Shown here: one piece after another, positions 43,659 through 52,517 of the stretch
Layout of the letters: each line of letters starts with the position of its first letter
Numbering within the stretch: the stretch's first letter is position 1
NCBI GenBank assembly: GCA_002279825.1
Contig: NCCV01000003.1
Location: 1 to 64,000 of the forward strand
From: Sphingomonadales bacterium 12-68-11
Lineage (GTDB): Bacteria > Pseudomonadota > Alphaproteobacteria > Sphingomonadales > Sphingomonadaceae
Direction of reading: 5' to 3'
DNA: 64,000 nt
Translations under genes and position numbers: made by a program
The notes under the pieces: generated by a model
Told to the model about the DNA's origin: nothing
Database searches by the model: none
The model's input: only the letters and a program-made list of their open reading frames with translations

Positions 43659-43664
43659 CGTATG

Positions 43665-43775
43665 CTAGTAAGCGGTAAGCGAGATCAGCACCGCGGCGGC
43701 TCCGCCAACGGCGACCGATCCCATCAGGATCGTAGGGACGAACCACCAGGGCGGCCCCCGCCTGTTCTTCTTCAT
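43665..43775 (-). CDS. Tiny one-helix membrane protein (36 aa)
   Basis: An open frame of 36 codons beginning at the ATG at 43775 with GGAGG 6 bases upstream, an excellent ribosome-binding site. The product starts with a basic MKKNRRGPPWWF and then a single membrane helix (VPTILMGSVAVGGAAAVLISL). A strong hairpin follows. It lies between the potassium antiporter gene and the 128-residue protein next to kup. A role as a small regulator of a membrane transporter, in the manner of KdpF, is only a guess. It falls below the size limit of most gene callers. Confidence 0.6.
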   Translation of the reverse strand: MKKNRRGPPWWFVPTILMGSVAVGGAAAVLISLTAY

Positions 43776-43863
43776 GGCGACCTCCGTCCTTCAAGCCGCG
43801 CGCGTCTGGCGAGGCGCCCGCGGCAAGCGAAAGGCGCCGCCCGATCGCGGGCGGCTCGGTCAG

Positions 43864-44250
43864 TCAGGAGGCCGGCGGTGCGCGCGCGCCTAGCGGCGTC
43901 AGTAACCGCTGCCCGGCGTCGGGAAGGTCGGTGAACGCTCGGGCGCGCGCGTCGCCGTCGGGCCCGACGCGTGCGGGCAGCGCGGCGGCGATCAGGAACG
44001 GTCGCTCAGCCTCCACTTCGTCCGGCTCGTCCGACGGCGCGGATTTCAGCAGGTCCTTGAGCTTGGTTTCGCGCGGGCTCAGCGCGACCGAGACCGTCGC
44101 CGGATCGAATGCCGAGCCGACCAGCCGCGTGCGCGGGGGCCCGCCGGTCGGGGCCGCCGAAAACAGCACCAACAGCACCAGGCCCCACCCCCACAACAGG
44201 GCGGACCACGGGCGCACGATCGCGGCGGGCTGGTACCTGGTCCCGGTCAT
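43864..44250 (-). CDS. Hypothetical one-TM protein downstream of kup (128 aa)
   Basis: A 128-residue open frame on the kup strand, 55 bases past the kup stop. An N-terminal helix (SALLWGWGLVLLVLFSAAP) is followed by a polar, Pro/Ala/Arg-rich region with no recognised domain. One stretch (SVALSPRETKLKDLLKSAPSDEPDEVEAE) is acidic and likely helical. ATG at 44250. No family is known to me. Coding status is supported by position and length but composition is low-complexity, so I am unsure. Confidence 0.5.
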   Translation of the reverse strand: MTGTRYQPAAIVRPWSALLWGWGLVLLVLFSAAPTGGPPRTRLVGSAFDPATVSVALSPRETKLKDLLKSAPSDEPDEVEAERPFLIAAALPARVGPDGDARARAFTDLPDAGQRLLTPLGARAPPAS

Positions 44251-44305
44251 AGCGGCCGTTCTAGACCGGAAATGTGCCCATTTTGTGCGGGCAAGTCGTT
44301 GGGGC

Positions 44306-46201
44306 CTAGATTTCGATCTGGCTGCCGAGTTCCACCACGCGGTTGGGCGGCAGGTTGAAAAACTGCATCGGTGTGGCCGCGTTGCGCATCATCCAGGCGA
44401 ACAGGCGTTCGCGCCAGATGGCCATGCCCGGGTGCGAAGCGGCGATCAGCGTCTGGCGCGACAGGAAGAAGCTGGTCTGCATCATCTCGAACGGCGCGCC
44501 GCACTTGGCGATGAGCTTGAGCGCAGCGGGGACATTGGTTTCCTGCATGAAACCGTAGTGCAGCACGACCCGAAAGAACCCATCGCCGAGATCCTCGAGC
44601 GTGAAGCGCTCGCTCTCTTCGATATAGGGCACCTCTGCGATCAGCACGGTCAGGATCACGACCCGTTCGTGGAGCACCTTGTTGTGCTTGATATTGTGCA
44701 GCAGCGCCGAGGGCGTACCGCTCGCGCCCGAGTTCATGAAGATCGCGGTCCCCGGCACGCGCGCGGTGCTGTTGCGCGCCGACTTGGCGAAGATCTCGAG
44801 CGGCAGCCCCACCTCGGCCATTCGCTCGCGCATCAGCCGGCGGCCCTTGGACCAGGTGGTCAGGAGCGTGAACGCGACCGCGCCTACCAGCAGCGGGAAC
44901 CAGCCCCCGTCGGGGATCTTGGTGGCGTTGGCGGCGAAATAGGCGCCGTCGACCAGGAAGAACACGACCACCACCGGCACCGCCGCCACCCAGCGCCATT
45001 TCCACACCGCCAGCAGCAGCACCGCCATCAGGCAGGTATCGATCAGCATCGCTCCCGTGACCGCGATCCCGTAGGCCGAGGCGAGGCTCGAGGAGTCCTG
45101 GAAGAACAGCACCAGCGCGATGACCGCGACGCACAGCGCCCAGTTGACCAGCGGGATGTAGATCTGCCCCTGGTGTTCCTGGTGGGTGTGGAGGATCGAC
45201 AGGCGCGGCACGAAGCCGAGCTGGATGGCCTGATGGGTGACCGAAAAGGCGCCCGAGATCACCGCCTGACTGGCGATGAACGTGGCGGCGGTGGCGAGCA
45301 GCACCAGCGGCAGGCGGAACACTTCGGGGGCGAGATAGAAGAACGGGTTCTCGATCGCCTCGGCGGCGGCGGCGTCGCCCAGCCCGAGGATCATCGCCGC
45401 CTGTCCGAAGTAGTTGAGCAGCAGGCACGGCATCACGAAGTAGAACCACGACACCCGCATCGGCCCACGCCCGAAGTGGCCCATGTCCGAATAGAGCGCC
45501 TCGGCCCCGGTCACCGCCAGCACCACCGAGCCCAGCGCTAGGAACGCCAGCCACTTGTCGGTCAGGAAGAACTGTACCGCGTACCACGGGTTCAGCGCCC
45601 ACAGCACTTCGGGCATCTGCACGATGTGGACCACGCCAAGCACCGCAATGGTGACGAAATAGAACAGCATGATCGGCGCGAACAGCGTCCCCACTTTGGT
45701 GGTCCCGCGCTTCTGCAGCACGAACAGGAACACCAGCAGCGCCAGCGCGATCGGCACCACCATCGGTTCGAGCCGGCTCTCGACCACCGTGAGCCCCTCG
45801 ACCGCCGACAGCACCGAGATCGCTGGGGTGATCATGCTGTCGCCGTAGAACAGCGCGGTGGCGAAGACCCCCAACAGCACCGTGATCCACCCGTAGCTGG
45901 ACGTCCCGAGCTTGCGCGAGATCAGAGCGACCAAAGCGAGCGTGCCGCCCTGCCCCTTGTTGTCCGCGCTCATCAGGATCGTGACGTACTGGATCGAGAC
46001 GATCAGCGTCATCGACCAGAAGATCAGGCTGACCACACCGAGAATGTGTAAGTCGTCGATCGCCAGCGGGTGCGGTCCCACGAAAGTCTCGCGGAAGGCG
46101 TAGAGCGGGCTGGTGCCGATATCGCCGAACACGATGCCGACCGCGCCCACCGCCAGCTTGAGCTTGGCGGAGGTCCGGTCGGTGCCGTTTGCAGAACTCA
46201 T
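44306..46201 (-). CDS. kup: Low-affinity potassium uptake protein Kup
   Basis: Proton-coupled K+ importer. The 631-residue protein has twelve membrane helices with the family marks [28 protein letters not shown] and [15 protein letters not shown], and a cytoplasmic C-terminal domain ([15 protein letters not shown]). The ATG at 46201 gives [13 protein letters not shown]. Fits with the KefB-like antiporter nearby for potassium balance. Confidence 0.96.
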   Translation of the reverse strand: MSSANGTDRTSAKLKLAVGAVGIVFGDIGTSPLYAFRETFVGPHPLAIDDLHILGVVSLIFWSMTLIVSIQYVTILMSADNKGQGGTLALVALISRKLGTSSYGWITVLLGVFATALFYGDSMITPAISVLSAVEGLTVVESRLEPMVVPIALALLVFLFVLQKRGTTKVGTLFAPIMLFYFVTIAVLGVVHIVQMPEVLWALNPWYAVQFFLTDKWLAFLALGSVVLAVTGAEALYSDMGHFGRGPMRVSWFYFVMPCLLLNYFGQAAMILGLGDAAAAEAIENPFFYLAPEVFRLPLVLLATAATFIASQAVISGAFSVTHQAIQLGFVPRLSILHTHQEHQGQIYIPLVNWALCVAVIALVLFFQDSSSLASAYGIAVTGAMLIDTCLMAVLLLAVWKWRWVAAVPVVVVFFLVDGAYFAANATKIPDGGWFPLLVGAVAFTLLTTWSKGRRLMRERMAEVGLPLEIFAKSARNSTARVPGTAIFMNSGASGTPSALLHNIKHNKVLHERVVILTVLIAEVPYIEESERFTLEDLGDGFFRVVLHYGFMQETNVPAALKLIAKCGAPFEMMQTSFFLSRQTLIAASHPGMAIWRERLFAWMMRNAATPMQFFNLPPNRVVELGSQIEI

Positions 46202-46286
46202 CGGGGACGCGATCCCTTCATCGGCGGCCCATGCCGCGGCGCGCGGCGCTTAGCACCGCTGAAGTTCGCCAGCAACGCGGCCCGCA

Positions 46287-46934
46287 TCACTGTGCTGGAG
46301 GGGAAGCAGACGGGGGCGCGAGCGCGCCCTCGAGCCGGGCGAGCACGGCCTCGAGCTGGGCGCGGCCCGCCGCCTCTGGCGCCGCGCTTGCCAGCGTATC
46401 GCGCCACATCGTGCGGGCTTCCTCGGCGCGGTTCTGGCGCAGCAGCGCCAGGCCGAGGAAATAGCCCGCGCCGGTGCCGCGCGGATCGACCAGGGCGGCG
46501 TGGCGAAAGGCATAGAGCGCGGGCGGCGTCAGTTGCCCGTCGGCATGCTCGACCAGCGCGTTGCCCAGCGCCAGCCAGGCCTCGCGGTCGGCCGGATCTC
46601 GCGCAACCACGCCGCGCAGCAGCACCGCGGCGCTGCTGTACTGCCCGTTGCGGGCGTAGGCATCTGCGCTAATGACCATCGGGCTGCGCGAGCGGTCGCT
46701 CTCGGCCACCATCGCCTTGCGCGCGTCGATCAGCGCCCAGCCGAGTTCCTGGTCGGACGTCGTCGCGCGGGCCGGGGATCCCGCGATCCCGGGATTGGCC
46801 TGAAGCGCATAGCCGGCCAGCCCGAGCGCGAGCGCTGCAGCAAACGCGCTCCACCCGCGCCGGTCGAGCCCGAAGGCGAACGCCGCCGCAACGAAGGCGA
46901 CCATCGCCAGGCCGATGACCAGCAGCCAGATCAT
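46287..46934 (-). CDS. ccmI: Cytochrome c biogenesis TPR protein CcmI
   Basis: Apocytochrome chaperone at the end of the ccm operon. The 215-residue product has two N-terminal membrane helices (MIWLLVIGLAMVAFVAAAFAF, WSAFAAALALGLAGYAL) and a periplasmic tetratricopeptide region (YSSAAVLLRGVVARDPADREAWLALGN, then a second repeat with FLGLALLRQNRAEEARTMW). It is a short CcmI compared with enterobacterial CcmH/I fusions. The ATG overlaps the ccmH stop (ATGA). Confidence 0.85.
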   Translation of the reverse strand: MIWLLVIGLAMVAFVAAAFAFGLDRRGWSAFAAALALGLAGYALQANPGIAGSPARATTSDQELGWALIDARKAMVAESDRSRSPMVISADAYARNGQYSSAAVLLRGVVARDPADREAWLALGNALVEHADGQLTPPALYAFRHAALVDPRGTGAGYFLGLALLRQNRAEEARTMWRDTLASAAPEAAGRAQLEAVLARLEGALAPPSASPPAQ

Positions 46935-47434
46935 CGCCGCGCCTTGAGCCGGCGCGCGATTACCGCCCCGGCGAACGCCAGCAGCAGCAGCGGCGCCGCG
47001 AACAGCGGCCAGGTCGTGCGGCTCATCTCGGGCCGGTAGCTGACATAGTCGCCGTAGCGCTCGACCAGCCAGGCGCGGACCGCCTCGGGGTCCTCGCCGG
47101 CACCGATCCGCTCGCGCACCTGATGGCGCATGTCGCCGGCCATCGGCGCGTCGCTGTCGGCGATCGACTGGCTCTGGCATTTGAGGCAGCGCAGCGTTTC
47201 CATCAGCGCCTGCGCCTTCGCCTCGCGCTCCGGATCGTCGAGCTGGCGATAGGCATAAGGCGCCGGCGGCAAGCTGTCCTGCGCGACGACAGGCGTCGCT
47301 AATGCCGCCAGAACTGCCCAAACCCACATCGTCATCCCCGCGACAGCGGGGGTCCAGCTGCCTTTGCGCCAGAACCCAAACCAAGCGGGATCCCCGCTTT
47401 CGCGGGGCTGACGAAGACAGGCCGTGCGGCTCAT
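46931..47434 (-). CDS. ccmH: Cytochrome c biogenesis protein CcmH (CycL), with repeat at its 5' end
   Basis: Membrane-anchored thiol protein that reduces apocytochrome cysteines. The core carries the LRCLKCQSQS redox motif, then MRHQVRERIGAGEDPEAV, ERYGDYVSYRP and a C-terminal helix (LFAAPLLLLAFAGAVIA). The ATG at 47434 overlaps the dsbE stop (ATGA) and gives 167 residues. About 30 of these (RESGDPAWFGFWRKGSW and flanks) are encoded by a palindromic repeat at 47327-47414, placed before the signal helix. Two further ATGs inside or at the edge of the repeat (47333, 47327) would give the normal start MWVWAVLAALATPVVA. The true start is undecided. This gene is also the in-frame tail of the open frame from ccmF. 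Confidence 0.88.
   Translation of the reverse strand: MSRTACLRQPRESGDPAWFGFWRKGSWTPAVAGMTMWVWAVLAALATPVVAQDSLPPAPYAYRQLDDPEREAKAQALMETLRCLKCQSQSIADSDAPMAGDMRHQVRERIGAGEDPEAVRAWLVERYGDYVSYRPEMSRTTWPLFAAPLLLLAFAGAVIARRLKARR
47327..47414. repeat. Palindromic repeat element inside the ccmH start region
   Basis: An 88-base element made of two hairpins in mirror orientation. The left arm is TCGTCATCCCCGCGACAGCG and the right arm, on the other strand, TCGTCAGCCCCGCGAAAGCG; the arms agree at 24 of 27 positions. Each arm has its own CCCCGC/GCGGGG stem. On the minus strand it encodes RESGDP-like residues, a translation often met in proteobacterial dispersed palindromes. It sits between two candidate start codons of ccmH. 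Confidence 0.85.
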
Positions 47435-47976
47435 GACTCGCCCGCCTTCCGGAGCTCTTCGAGCAGCAGCGGCACCTGGTCCGCGCGGATGTCGCCGATG
47501 TGCTGGTAGCGGATCACGCCCCGGCCATCGACCACGAAGGTTTCGGGCACGCCCGACGAGCCGAGCGAGAGCTGCACTGCGCTGATATCGTCCCGGCCGA
47601 TGCGGCTGAACGGGTTGCCGTTGCGTGCGAGGAACGCGGCAACGTCCTCGGGCCGGTCGCGGATCGCCACGCCAACGATCGTGGCGCCACCGCGTTCGAG
47701 CGCGGCGAGTTGCGGGGCTTCGGCGATGCACGGCACGCACCAACTGGCGAACACGTTGAGCAGCTTGGGCGTCCCATCGGCGAGATCGGTGCTGGCAAGG
47801 CCCGGCCGGTCCGCCACCGCCGCCGGCAGCGCGAACGCCGGGATCGGCTGGCCGATCATCGCGCTTTCGACGAAATCGTCCTTGGGCTGGCGGAGCTGGT
47901 AGGCAAACAGCGCAAACAGCGCCGCCGCAAGCACCACCAGCACCCACAAGAAGCGCCGCGACTTTGGTCTTGGCAG
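47431..47976 (-). CDS. dsbE: Thiol:disulfide protein DsbE/CcmG, apparent CTG start
   Basis: Periplasmic membrane-anchored thioredoxin that reduces apocytochrome c. It has a short basic N-terminus, a membrane helix (FLWVLVVLAAALFALFAY), the redox site FASWCVPCIAEAP and a cis-Pro region GVPETFVVDGRG. No ATG or GTG lies in frame after the TGA at 47986-47988. TTG at 47949 would start inside the membrane helix and has no ribosome-binding site. CTG at 47976 has GAGG 7 bases upstream and gives the natural MPRPKSRRFLWVL, so I use it (181 residues). The first stop in the ccmF frame lies beyond this gene. Confidence 0.88.
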   Translation of the reverse strand: MPRPKSRRFLWVLVVLAAALFALFAYQLRQPKDDFVESAMIGQPIPAFALPAAVADRPGLASTDLADGTPKLLNVFASWCVPCIAEAPQLAALERGGATIVGVAIRDRPEDVAAFLARNGNPFSRIGRDDISAVQLSLGSSGVPETFVVDGRGVIRYQHIGDIRADQVPLLLEELRKAGES

Positions 47977-49900
47977 AGCGGCGCCTCAGATCGGTGCCGA
48001 CCCGACCGAACAGCGACAGCAGCCCGCCGAGCGCGATCAGCACGCCGCCGTACCAGATCCAGTTCACGAACGGCTTCCACCACAGCCGCAACTGCCAGCG
48101 CTCGGCGGCCGGCCCGTCGGCGCCCTCGACCGGGGCTTCACCGCCGAGCACGGCGTAGAGCTGGCCGTTCCAGCGCGTCAGCAGCGCGGCCTCGGTGGTC
48201 TGCGTAGGCGGCGACCAGAAGCTGCGCGCCTCGGGCTGCACGAGAGTTGGGGAGCCCTCGCGATAGCGGGCCTGCAGCTGAGCGCGCATGGCGGTCCAGT
48301 TGGGCCCGGCGACCGGCTCGACCGCATCAAGTTCGACCGTCCAAGGACCGACACTGGCGCTATCCCCGACCCGCGCGGCCACCAGCCGCTCCTGTGTGAA
48401 GGCGGTGTCCGCCGCCATCCCGAACAGCGCGACCGCGACTCCGAAATGCGCGATCGCCATGCCCCACACCGCCAGCGGCAAGCGGCGCAGCGAGCGTCCA
48501 GCAAGCGGCAGGAAGCTCGCCGCTCCCACCGCCGCGGCCATCGTCATGCCAAGCAGCGGCAGCAGCGCGATCCCGGCGACCAGCCACACGCCGAGCAGGA
48601 CGGCAACGGAGATCACCGCGACCGCAACCAGCGGCCGGGTCACCCGCGCCAGGCTGTCGCGCCGCCAGCGCAGCAGCGGCCCCACCGCCAGCACCAGCAG
48701 CATCGGCAGGAAGAAGATCGCCCCCACCGGATTGAAGTACGGCGGCCCGACCGACACACGCACGTCGAACGCCTCGGTCAGGAGCGGGTAAAGGGTGCCG
48801 AGCAGCACGATCCCGAGAATCGCCGAAAGCGCGACGTTGTTGACCACCAGCGCGCCCTCGCGGCTGACCGCAGAGAAGCGCTCCCCCTCCGCCACCGTGC
48901 CCGCGCGCACCGCGAAGAGCGTCAGCGCGCCGCCGATGTAGATCGCCAGCAGCACCAGGATGAACGCGCCGCGCTCCGGATCGACCGCGAAGGCGTGGAC
49001 GCTCGTGAGAATGCCCGAGCGGACCAGGAAGGTGCCGACCATGCTCATCGAGAACGCCACTACTCCGAGCAGGATGGTCCAGGCGCGCAGGGCGTCGCGC
49101 GAGGCCAGCACGCTTGCCGAATGGAGCAGCGCGGTTGCCGCCAGCCAGGGCATCAGCGCGGCGTTCTCGACCGGATCCCAGAACCACCAGCCGCCCCAGC
49201 CGAGTTCGTAGTAGGCCCAGTATGATCCGGCCGTGATGCCGAGGGTGAGGAACAGCCACGCGCCCAGCACCCACGGCCGCATGACGCGCGCAAATTCGGG
49301 CGTGACTTGCCGCGTCAGCAGCGCGCCGACCGCGAAGCTGAACGCCACCGACAGACCCACGTAGCCGAGGTAGAGCGTCGGAGGATGCATGACCTGGCCG
49401 ATGTCCTGCAGCAGCGGATTGAGCCCGGCCCCTTCGGCAGGCGCCGGGAACAGCCGCGCGAACGGGTTCGAGGCCAGCAGCAGGAACGCGTAGAAGCCGA
49501 GGCTGACGAAGGCCTGCGCGGCCAGCGTGGCAAGCGTGGTGCGTTCGGGGAGACGCCGCTCGACCGCCGCGATCAGCCCGCCGGCCAGCGCCATGACAGT
49601 AACCCACAGCAGCATCGACCCTTCGTGATTCCCCCAGGTCCCGGCAAACTTGAAGACGAGCGGTTTGTCGATGTGCGAGTTCTGCGCGACCAGCGCGACC
49701 GACAGGTCGGTCACTAGGAACAGCCATAGCAGCGCCCCGAACGAAACCGCGCAGAGCAGCGCCTGGACCGCGGCGGCGGGGCGGACGATCGCGCTTAGCG
49801 CCTCCCCGCCCTCGCGCAGCCCCACGAACCCGGCGAATAGCTGCAGCGCGGCCAGCGCGGCCGCCAGCCACAGCGCAGCGAGACCCAGTTCGGCGATCAT
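47963..49900 (-). CDS. ccmF: Cytochrome c maturation heme lyase CcmF, no stop codon at the expected end
   Basis: Integral membrane heme lyase that attaches heme to apocytochrome. The heme-handling WWD domain (YYELGWGGWWFWDPVENAAL), the GNHEGSMLLW motif and about fourteen helices are present. I give the likely CcmF part as about 646 residues, ending at DLRRRSAKTK, the usual family length. The reading frame has no stop there: it stays open through all of dsbE, out of dsbE's frame, and joins ccmH in frame, making a 989-codon frame from 49900 to 46931. A TGA at 47986-47988 in the dsbE frame sits where a ccmF stop would be expected. A one-base indel in the sequence or a true frameshift are both possible. 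Confidence 0.92.
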
Positions 49901-49913
49901 CGCAGTCGCGCCT

Positions 49914-50375
49914 TCATTCGGTCTCGGCCACGACTTGCGTCTTCTGCGCCGCAGTCATGTCCTCAAGCTCGCGCGGCATGTAGTTCTCATCGTGCTTGGC
50001 GAGCAGGTTGGTGGCCACGAACGTGCCGTCGGCACGCAGCGATCCTTCGGCGACTACGCCGGAGCCTTCGACGAACAGATCGGGCACGATGCCCGAGAAC
50101 ATGACCGGCACCCGCGCGTCGCCGTCACCGACCACGAAGTCGACGGTGATCCCGTCGGCGCGGATCTTGAGCGAGCCAGGCTCGACCATGCCGCCGAGGC
50201 GGACGTCCTGACCCGGTGCCGGCGGCGTCGCCACCATCTCGCTGGGCACGAGGAAATAGCTCGCCTGGTTGCGCAGCGCCCAGGCGGCCAGCAGCGCCGC
50301 GCCGATCAGCGCGATCAGCGCGATCGTCAGCAGCACGAACCGCTGGTGCTTGGGCTTGAGCGCCGAGGTGTTCAC
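49914..50375 (-). CDS. ccmE: Heme chaperone CcmE
   Basis: Periplasmic heme carrier passing heme from CcmC to CcmF. The 153-residue protein has an N-terminal anchor (FVLLTIALIALIGAALLAAW), a beta-barrel OB domain (VRLGGMVEPGSL, VPVMFSGIVPDLFVEGSGVV) and the covalent heme His in LLAKHDENYMP. The start is GTG at 50375, overlapping the ccmD stop (GTGA). Confidence 0.95.
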   Translation of the reverse strand: MNTSALKPKHQRFVLLTIALIALIGAALLAAWALRNQASYFLVPSEMVATPPAPGQDVRLGGMVEPGSLKIRADGITVDFVVGDGDARVPVMFSGIVPDLFVEGSGVVAEGSLRADGTFVATNLLAKHDENYMPRELEDMTAAQKTQVVAETE

Positions 50376-50506
50376 CGGCCGCGGTCCTTGCGCCGCTCAG
50401 CCGCGCGCATCGCCAGCCAGCTCCACGCGGTGAGCGCCAGCGTGGCAAGCGCGGTCACCGCATAGGCGGCGATCACGAAAGTCCACTGATCGAGCGCTTC
50501 CCGCAC
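50372..50506 (-). CDS. ccmD: Heme exporter protein CcmD (44 aa)
   Basis: A 44-residue one-helix protein that helps release heme-loaded CcmE. The sequence DQWTFVIAAYAVTALATLALTAW followed by a basic end (MRAAERRKDRGR) is typical. The start is GTG at 50506 with GGAGGG about 9 bases upstream. It lies between ccmC (4 bases away) and ccmE (overlapping). An in-frame upstream extension is a shadow of ccmC. Confidence 0.9.
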   Translation of the reverse strand: MREALDQWTFVIAAYAVTALATLALTAWSWLAMRAAERRKDRGR

Positions 50507-50510
50507 CGGC

Positions 50511-51230
50511 TCAGCCCTCCAGCGCCCGGCGCCGCAGGCGCGCCTCGGCCTGCGCAGCGGCGAGCAGCGCACGCATCCTCGCCAGCACCACGCCGGCGAA
50601 CAGCAGGCTGAAGGCGAGCGTCGCGGTCAGCAGCGGCCACAGGAACTCCGGCGCCATCGTGGAGCCGCCGGTCGTGAGGCTCGGTGGCTGGTGCAGGCTA
50701 TTCCACCAGATCACCGAGTAGTGGATGATCGGGATATTGAGCACGCCGACGAGGCCGAACAGCGCCGGAATGCGCGCCGAGCCGCCTTCGCGGTCGACCG
50801 CTCCGGCCAGAGCCAGATAGCCGAGATAGAGGAACAGCAGCACCAGCATGCTGGTCAGCCGTCCGTCCCATACCCACCAGGTGCCCCACGCCGGGCGCCC
50901 CCAGATCGAGCCCGTGGCAAGGCACACTGCGGTGAACACAGCGCCCGGCGCGGCCGCAGCGCGGGCGGCGATGCCGGCGAGCGGATGGCGCCAGACCAGC
51001 TCGGCGAGGCTCGCTACCGCGATCGCCATCCAGCCTGCCATACCAAGCCACGCGGTCGGCACGTGGACGACCAGAATCCGCGCGGTGTCGCCCTGGAGGC
51101 GCTCGGCTGGAACGCCGGTCAGGCCCCACCACAGCGATGCTGCGACGAGCAGGAGCCCGCCCCACAGCAACGGGCCCGTCATCGGACGGGCGATCCTGAG
51201 AAAGCGGGCGGGATTGGCGAAGCCGTGCAT
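50511..51230 (-). CDS. ccmC: Heme exporter/transfer protein CcmC
   Basis: Membrane protein with a WWD domain that delivers heme to CcmE. The 239-residue product has six helices, the heme motif RPAWGTWWVWDGRLTSML and flanking His (VVHVPTAWLG; IHYSVIWWNSLHQP). First gene of the ccm operon here. The ABC exporter genes ccmA and ccmB, often upstream, are absent from the window and must lie elsewhere. Confidence 0.95.
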   Translation of the reverse strand: MHGFANPARFLRIARPMTGPLLWGGLLLVAASLWWGLTGVPAERLQGDTARILVVHVPTAWLGMAGWMAIAVASLAELVWRHPLAGIAARAAAAPGAVFTAVCLATGSIWGRPAWGTWWVWDGRLTSMLVLLFLYLGYLALAGAVDREGGSARIPALFGLVGVLNIPIIHYSVIWWNSLHQPPSLTTGGSTMAPEFLWPLLTATLAFSLLFAGVVLARMRALLAAAQAEARLRRRALEG

Positions 51231-51324
51231 CGGTCCAAGGGCCTATGGGGAACCGCTTTGGCAGGTGCCGGACCCGTGAGCAAGGCCCCCGGGACATTTC
51301 GGACATTATCAACCAGCAGCGGGC

Positions 51325-52389
51325 TCAGCGGCGCCCGATAAGGGCCTGCGCCATGCGGTCGGCAACCACGTCGGCAGACAGCCCGCCGGCCTCGCTCTCC
51401 TGCCAGATCGCGCGCAGCCGGTCGGGAATCTGCGCAATGCGCTTGCGCACCTCGTTGATATCGCATGGCTGGCCGTGCTGGCGGCACAAGTATTCGAGAC
51501 TGACGTTGATGATCCCGCCGGCATTAATCACGTAATCGGGCGCGTAGAGTATTCCGCGCTCGGCCAGCAGCCCGCCGTGCTCGGCGCGCGCGAGCTGGTT
51601 GTTCGCGCCGCCCGCGACGATCGCGCAGTCGAGCCGGGCGATGCCGTCCTCGTCGAGTATCGCGCCGAGCGCGTTCGGACTGAATACCTCGCAGGCCACG
51701 CTCATGATCGCGTCGGGAGCGACGGTCCTGCCGCCGATCTCACGCGCCAGCGCGGCAGCGCGCGCAGGGTCGATGTCGGACACGGTCAATACCGCGCCGT
51801 CCTTGGCGAGCAGCCGCGCGACACCGCCGCCTACGCTGCCGCAGCCCTGCAACGCGATGCGCACGCCCGTGAGGCCGTCCTGCCCCAGCTTGTGCGCCAC
51901 GGCGGCTTTGATCCCGAGAAAGATGCCCATTGCCGTGAACGGTCCCGGGTCGCCGCCGAGTTGCCCCTCGCCCGCCGGCAGCCCGCAGACGTGCGGCGTG
52001 CGCCGGGAGATCGCAACCATGTCGGCTTCGCTGGCCCCGACGTCCTCGGCGGTGACGTAGCGCCCGCCAAGCGCATCGACCGCATCGCCGAACGCGGCCA
52101 GCATCGCGGGCGTCTTGGTGCGGCTCGCATCGAGCAGCACCACACCTTTACCGCCGCCCATCGGCAGGCCCGCCATCGCGTTCTTGTAGCTCATGCCCCG
52201 GCTCAGGCGCAGAGCATCGCGCATCGCACCTGCCGGGTCGGCATAGTGCCAGAACCGCGTGCCGCCGGCACCGGGCCCGAGATGCGTGGAATGGAGCGCA
52301 ATGATCGCGGTCAGTCCCGAGGCGCGGTCGTGCACCAGCTCGACCCGCTCGTGCTCGTCGTAGTCCGCTTCGGTCCAGAACGCCGCCAT
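51325..52389 (-). CDS. Leucine/phenylalanine/valine dehydrogenase (Glu/Leu/Phe/Val family)
   Basis: NAD-dependent oxidative deaminase of branched-chain or aromatic amino acids. The 354-residue product has GPGAGGTRFWHY, the catalytic Lys in MSYKNAMAGLPMGGGKGVVLL (second Lys after GGG), and the Rossmann motif LQGCGSVGGGVARLLA. Leucine dehydrogenase is the nearest type. The ATG at 52389 has GAAGG 8 bases upstream. It lies just downstream of tRNA-His on the same strand. Confidence 0.9.
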   Translation of the reverse strand: MAAFWTEADYDEHERVELVHDRASGLTAIIALHSTHLGPGAGGTRFWHYADPAGAMRDALRLSRGMSYKNAMAGLPMGGGKGVVLLDASRTKTPAMLAAFGDAVDALGGRYVTAEDVGASEADMVAISRRTPHVCGLPAGEGQLGGDPGPFTAMGIFLGIKAAVAHKLGQDGLTGVRIALQGCGSVGGGVARLLAKDGAVLTVSDIDPARAAALAREIGGRTVAPDAIMSVACEVFSPNALGAILDEDGIARLDCAIVAGGANNQLARAEHGGLLAERGILYAPDYVINAGGIINVSLEYLCRQHGQPCDINEVRKRIAQIPDRLRAIWQESEAGGLSADVVADRMAQALIGRR

Positions 52390-52439
52390 TGTGTTAGCCT
52401 TCGCAAGAGGTTGCGCAAGCGGCCTAAAAACAGAGGGAG

Positions 52440-52517
52440 TGGGGCGATTGACGGGGTTTGAACCCGCGACCTCCGGTACCACAAACCGGCGCTCTAACCA
52501 ACTGAGCTACAATCGCC
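52440..52517 (-). tRNA. tRNA-His (GTG)
   Basis: Read on the minus strand, 78 bases including an encoded G at -1 and CCA. The eight-base acceptor GGCGATTG pairs with CAATCGCC so that G-1 faces C73, the classic tRNA-His identity pair. The anticodon stem CCGGT/ACCGG holds the loop TTGTGGT with anticodon GTG. The T arm reads CGCGGGTTCAAACCCCG. Confidence 0.95.

Noticed and set aside
41997..43934. Plus-strand open frame of more than 600 codons opposite the antiporter gene
   Set aside because: Composition is Arg/His/Gln/Asp-rich without hydrophobic pattern, typical of the antisense of a membrane-protein gene.
43931..45541. Plus-strand open frame opposite kup
   Set aside because: Mirror of a confirmed membrane transporter; no start signal or domain.
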